Assembly: GCA_017994425.1 (NCBI GenBank)
Contig: JAGOKS010000017.1
Span: 1-34,710, forward strand
Source of the DNA: Bacteroidales bacterium
GTDB taxonomy: Bacteria; Bacteroidota; Bacteroidia; Bacteroidales; WCHB1-69
Length of the DNA stretch: 34,710 nt
Reading direction: 5' to 3'
Below, piece by piece: positions 32,934-34,710 of this stretch; the stretch's first letter is position 1, and each line of letters opens with the position of its first letter. Made by a program: the position numbers and the translations under genes. A model generated the notes under the pieces. That model ran no database searches. It saw nothing but the letters and a program-made list of their open reading frames with translations, and was not told the DNA's origin.

Positions 32934-34565
32934 ATGAGAGAAGAAGATATATACAAAGAAAGAAGGAGACGCAATTATCTGCCGTTTTATTTGTCCATAG
33001 CCATGGCAATCGGATTGGTAATAGGGATGTTTCTAATGCCGAAAAAGCCGGCATCGGTCTTGTTTAGAACGATAACCGACAACAAACTTGACGAAGTGGT
33101 GGATCTATTGCAGCGCTATTATTTTGAGGAACTCGACATCGAAAAAATCAACGATGAAGCCGTGCAGTCTTTGTTGTTGTCTTTAGACCCGCATTCTTCC
33201 TATATATCCCGTAAAGAGGCCCAACGCTACGATGAAATGCTGGTCGGTCAGTTTGACGGTATCGGCATACAATTTAATATTTTAAACGATACCGTTTTGG
33301 TGATTAATGTGGTGCCCGAAGGTCCTTCTCAAAAAGTAGGTCTCATGCCGGGAGATAAGATTATAACCGTAGACAGGGAAATTATTGCCGGTACAAATAT
33401 TCAAAATGAAGAAGTAATACAAAAGTTACGAGGGAAGAAAGGTACGAAAGTAACACTCGGTATTATGCGTAACGGCTTACCGAAACTTTTGACCTATGAA
33501 ATTATTAGGGATAATATTCCCCTCGAAAGCATCAATGTGGCCTATATGCTCGATAAAGAAATCGGCTATGTGCTGGTTGATAATTTTACCATTACTACTG
33601 CCGATGAATTCACACAGGCATTGATGCGTTTGAAAGATCAGGGCATGAAAAAGCTGATTCTCGATTTACGCGGCAATCCGGGCGGCTTTCTCGGTGCTGC
33701 CATTGATATGTGCGATGAGTTTCTTGTCGATGATAAGTTAATTGTCTATACAGAAGGTCGTGTTGTGGGTAAAGATGAATACAAGGCTAGCGGTAGAGGT
33801 TTGTTTGAAGAGGACAATCAAAAATTGGTGGTATTGATAGATGAATGGTCTGCCTCGGCAAGCGAGATAGTGGCAGGGGCTGTGCAGGACCACGACCGCG
33901 GTATCGTTATCGGTAGGCGTTCCTTTGGGAAAGGATTGGTACAACGTCAATTCTATTTGAGCGACAGCTCCGAAGTGATGCTGACGGTAGCGCGTTATTT
34001 TACCCCCAGCGGTCGTTGTATTCAAAAGCCTTTTGAAAATACTTCCAACGAAGATTATTTTATCGATATCCTTAAACGCTACGAAAACGGGGAGTTGGAA
34101 AATGCCGACAGCATCAAGTTTATCGATTCTTTGAAATACAAAACCTCGAAAGGGAGAACCGTTTACGGTGGTGGCGGCATTATGCCCGATGTGTTTATTC
34201 CCTTGCAGAAATCAGACAGCGTGGTGTATTTTAATAAATTAGCCAATCAGGGGATTCTCTTTACCTATGCCATGGAATACGTGGATAAACACCGGAAAGC
34301 ATTGGAAGTCTATACCAATGTTCAGGATTTTGAAAGGGAATTCAGCGTTAGCGATGCTATGGTACAACAAATGGTGGAAAGGGGTGCCGCCCAGGGAATA
34401 CCTGCTGACGAAATGACCCATTATGCCAAACAAGAGATTAAAAAATGGACCAAAGCCTATATTGCCCGCAACCTTTTTAATACCCTCGGCTTTTATCAAA
34501 TCGTGAATAAAGACGATGAAATGATACGTAAGGCGAAAGAAGCGATGAAATCAATTAAGAATTAA
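32934..34565 (+). CDS. S41 family C-terminal processing peptidase
   Basis: A 543-residue protease of the CtpA/Prc family. A single N-terminal membrane anchor (about residues 16-35) puts it in the periplasm. An entry segment (SLDPHSSYISRKE) is followed by a PDZ domain (about 108-190: GIGIQFNI, GPSQKVGLMPGDKIITVD), then the catalytic core with DLRGNPGG (244-251). The nucleophile is S308 in WSASASEIVAGA and the general base is K333 in FGKGLVQ, 25 residues apart as in Prc. These proteases trim periplasmic or membrane proteins from the C-terminus. The long tail after the core (about 190 residues, mostly helical) is common in the Bacteroidota branch. No clear -7 element was seen upstream. Confidence 0.94.
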   Translation: MREEDIYKERRRRNYLPFYLSIAMAIGLVIGMFLMPKKPASVLFRTITDNKLDEVVDLLQRYYFEELDIEKINDEAVQSLLLSLDPHSSYISRKEAQRYDEMLVGQFDGIGIQFNILNDTVLVINVVPEGPSQKVGLMPGDKIITVDREIIAGTNIQNEEVIQKLRGKKGTKVTLGIMRNGLPKLLTYEIIRDNIPLESINVAYMLDKEIGYVLVDNFTITTADEFTQALMRLKDQGMKKLILDLRGNPGGFLGAAIDMCDEFLVDDKLIVYTEGRVVGKDEYKASGRGLFEEDNQKLVVLIDEWSASASEIVAGAVQDHDRGIVIGRRSFGKGLVQRQFYLSDSSEVMLTVARYFTPSGRCIQKPFENTSNEDYFIDILKRYENGELENADSIKFIDSLKYKTSKGRTVYGGGGIMPDVFIPLQKSDSVVYFNKLANQGILFTYAMEYVDKHRKALEVYTNVQDFEREFSVSDAMVQQMVERGAAQGIPADEMTHYAKQEIKKWTKAYIARNLFNTLGFYQIVNKDDEMIRKAKEAMKSIKN

Positions 34566-34586
34566 AAATGAAGACAAAAGACTAAA

Positions 34587-34710
34587 GAGGCTGTGTAAAA
34601 ACTAAAATCATATCAATAAAAAAAGCAAAAAAACACAATTAAACCTATTATTTGTATTGAATTTTTTTATACTTTTACAACAAAAATAAGTAAGAGTATG
34701 AGCTATATAG
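34587..34710 (+). mobile_element. Possible left end of an insertion sequence
   Basis: GAGGCTGTGTAAAAACT at 34587-34603 resembles terminal repeats of Bacteroidota insertion sequences that begin G(A/G)GGCTGT. It is followed by a near-match -7 element (TACTTTTA, 34670-34677) and an ATG at 34698 opening MSYI before the window ends. I recall IS1182-like transposases starting MxYI, but four residues and one end cannot prove it. Confidence 0.35.

Overview
The window looks like chromosomal DNA from an anaerobic member of the Bacteroidota, most likely the order Bacteroidales. It is AT-rich. Many genes are preceded by the Bacteroidota -7 promoter element TAnnTTTG, and Shine-Dalgarno sites are mostly weak. 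It carries a MurF-alanine racemase fusion, a short CstA, an SDR-type threonine dehydrogenase beside Kbl, a stand-alone RRM protein and a one-piece pyruvate:ferredoxin oxidoreductase, a combination typical of that group. All assignments come from reading the translated sequence; no database search was run.

Layout. 1-5370 (minus): the start of mutL behind a small membrane-protein gene, then a pdxA - murF/alr - cstA run (PLP synthesis, a PLP-dependent wall enzyme, a transporter). 5606-7825 (plus): a Wzz-like chain-length protein overlapping panC, then panD. 7826-16059 (minus): a lipoprotein, an SSS-family symporter, uvrA and a secreted M16 zinc protease. 16343-23721 (plus): nifJ, an SDR-zinc finger fusion, an RRM protein, ridA and a secreted C1 peptidase, with strong intrinsic terminators after nifJ, the RRM gene and the peptidase. 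23807-25547 (minus): a thioredoxin-like gene broken by a homopolymer frameshift, downstream of a secreted protein of unknown function. 26193-28601: divergent tdh and kbl, which together turn threonine into glycine and acetyl-CoA. 28632-29408: a predicted outer-membrane lipoprotein. 30386-31447: a DUF2007-like protein followed by a D-glutamate cyclase-like (DUF4392) protein. 31444-32771 (minus): a PaaI-type thioesterase behind a secreted protein. 32934-34565: an S41 processing protease. The last 120 bases may be the left end of an insertion sequence.

Two gene-free stretches stand out. 25548-26192 holds a promoter-like site, several hairpins and a possible 39-codon ORF. 29409-30385 holds an array of short hairpins, a cluster of CTAAGCTTAG palindromes and a 154-base nested foldback element. 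No tRNA, rRNA or CRISPR array was seen. I did not find a convincing new multi-gene defence or biosynthetic system. The most useful leads are the frameshifted gene, the SDR-zinc finger fusion, the structured intergenic regions and a perfect 14-base palindrome in the tdh leader.
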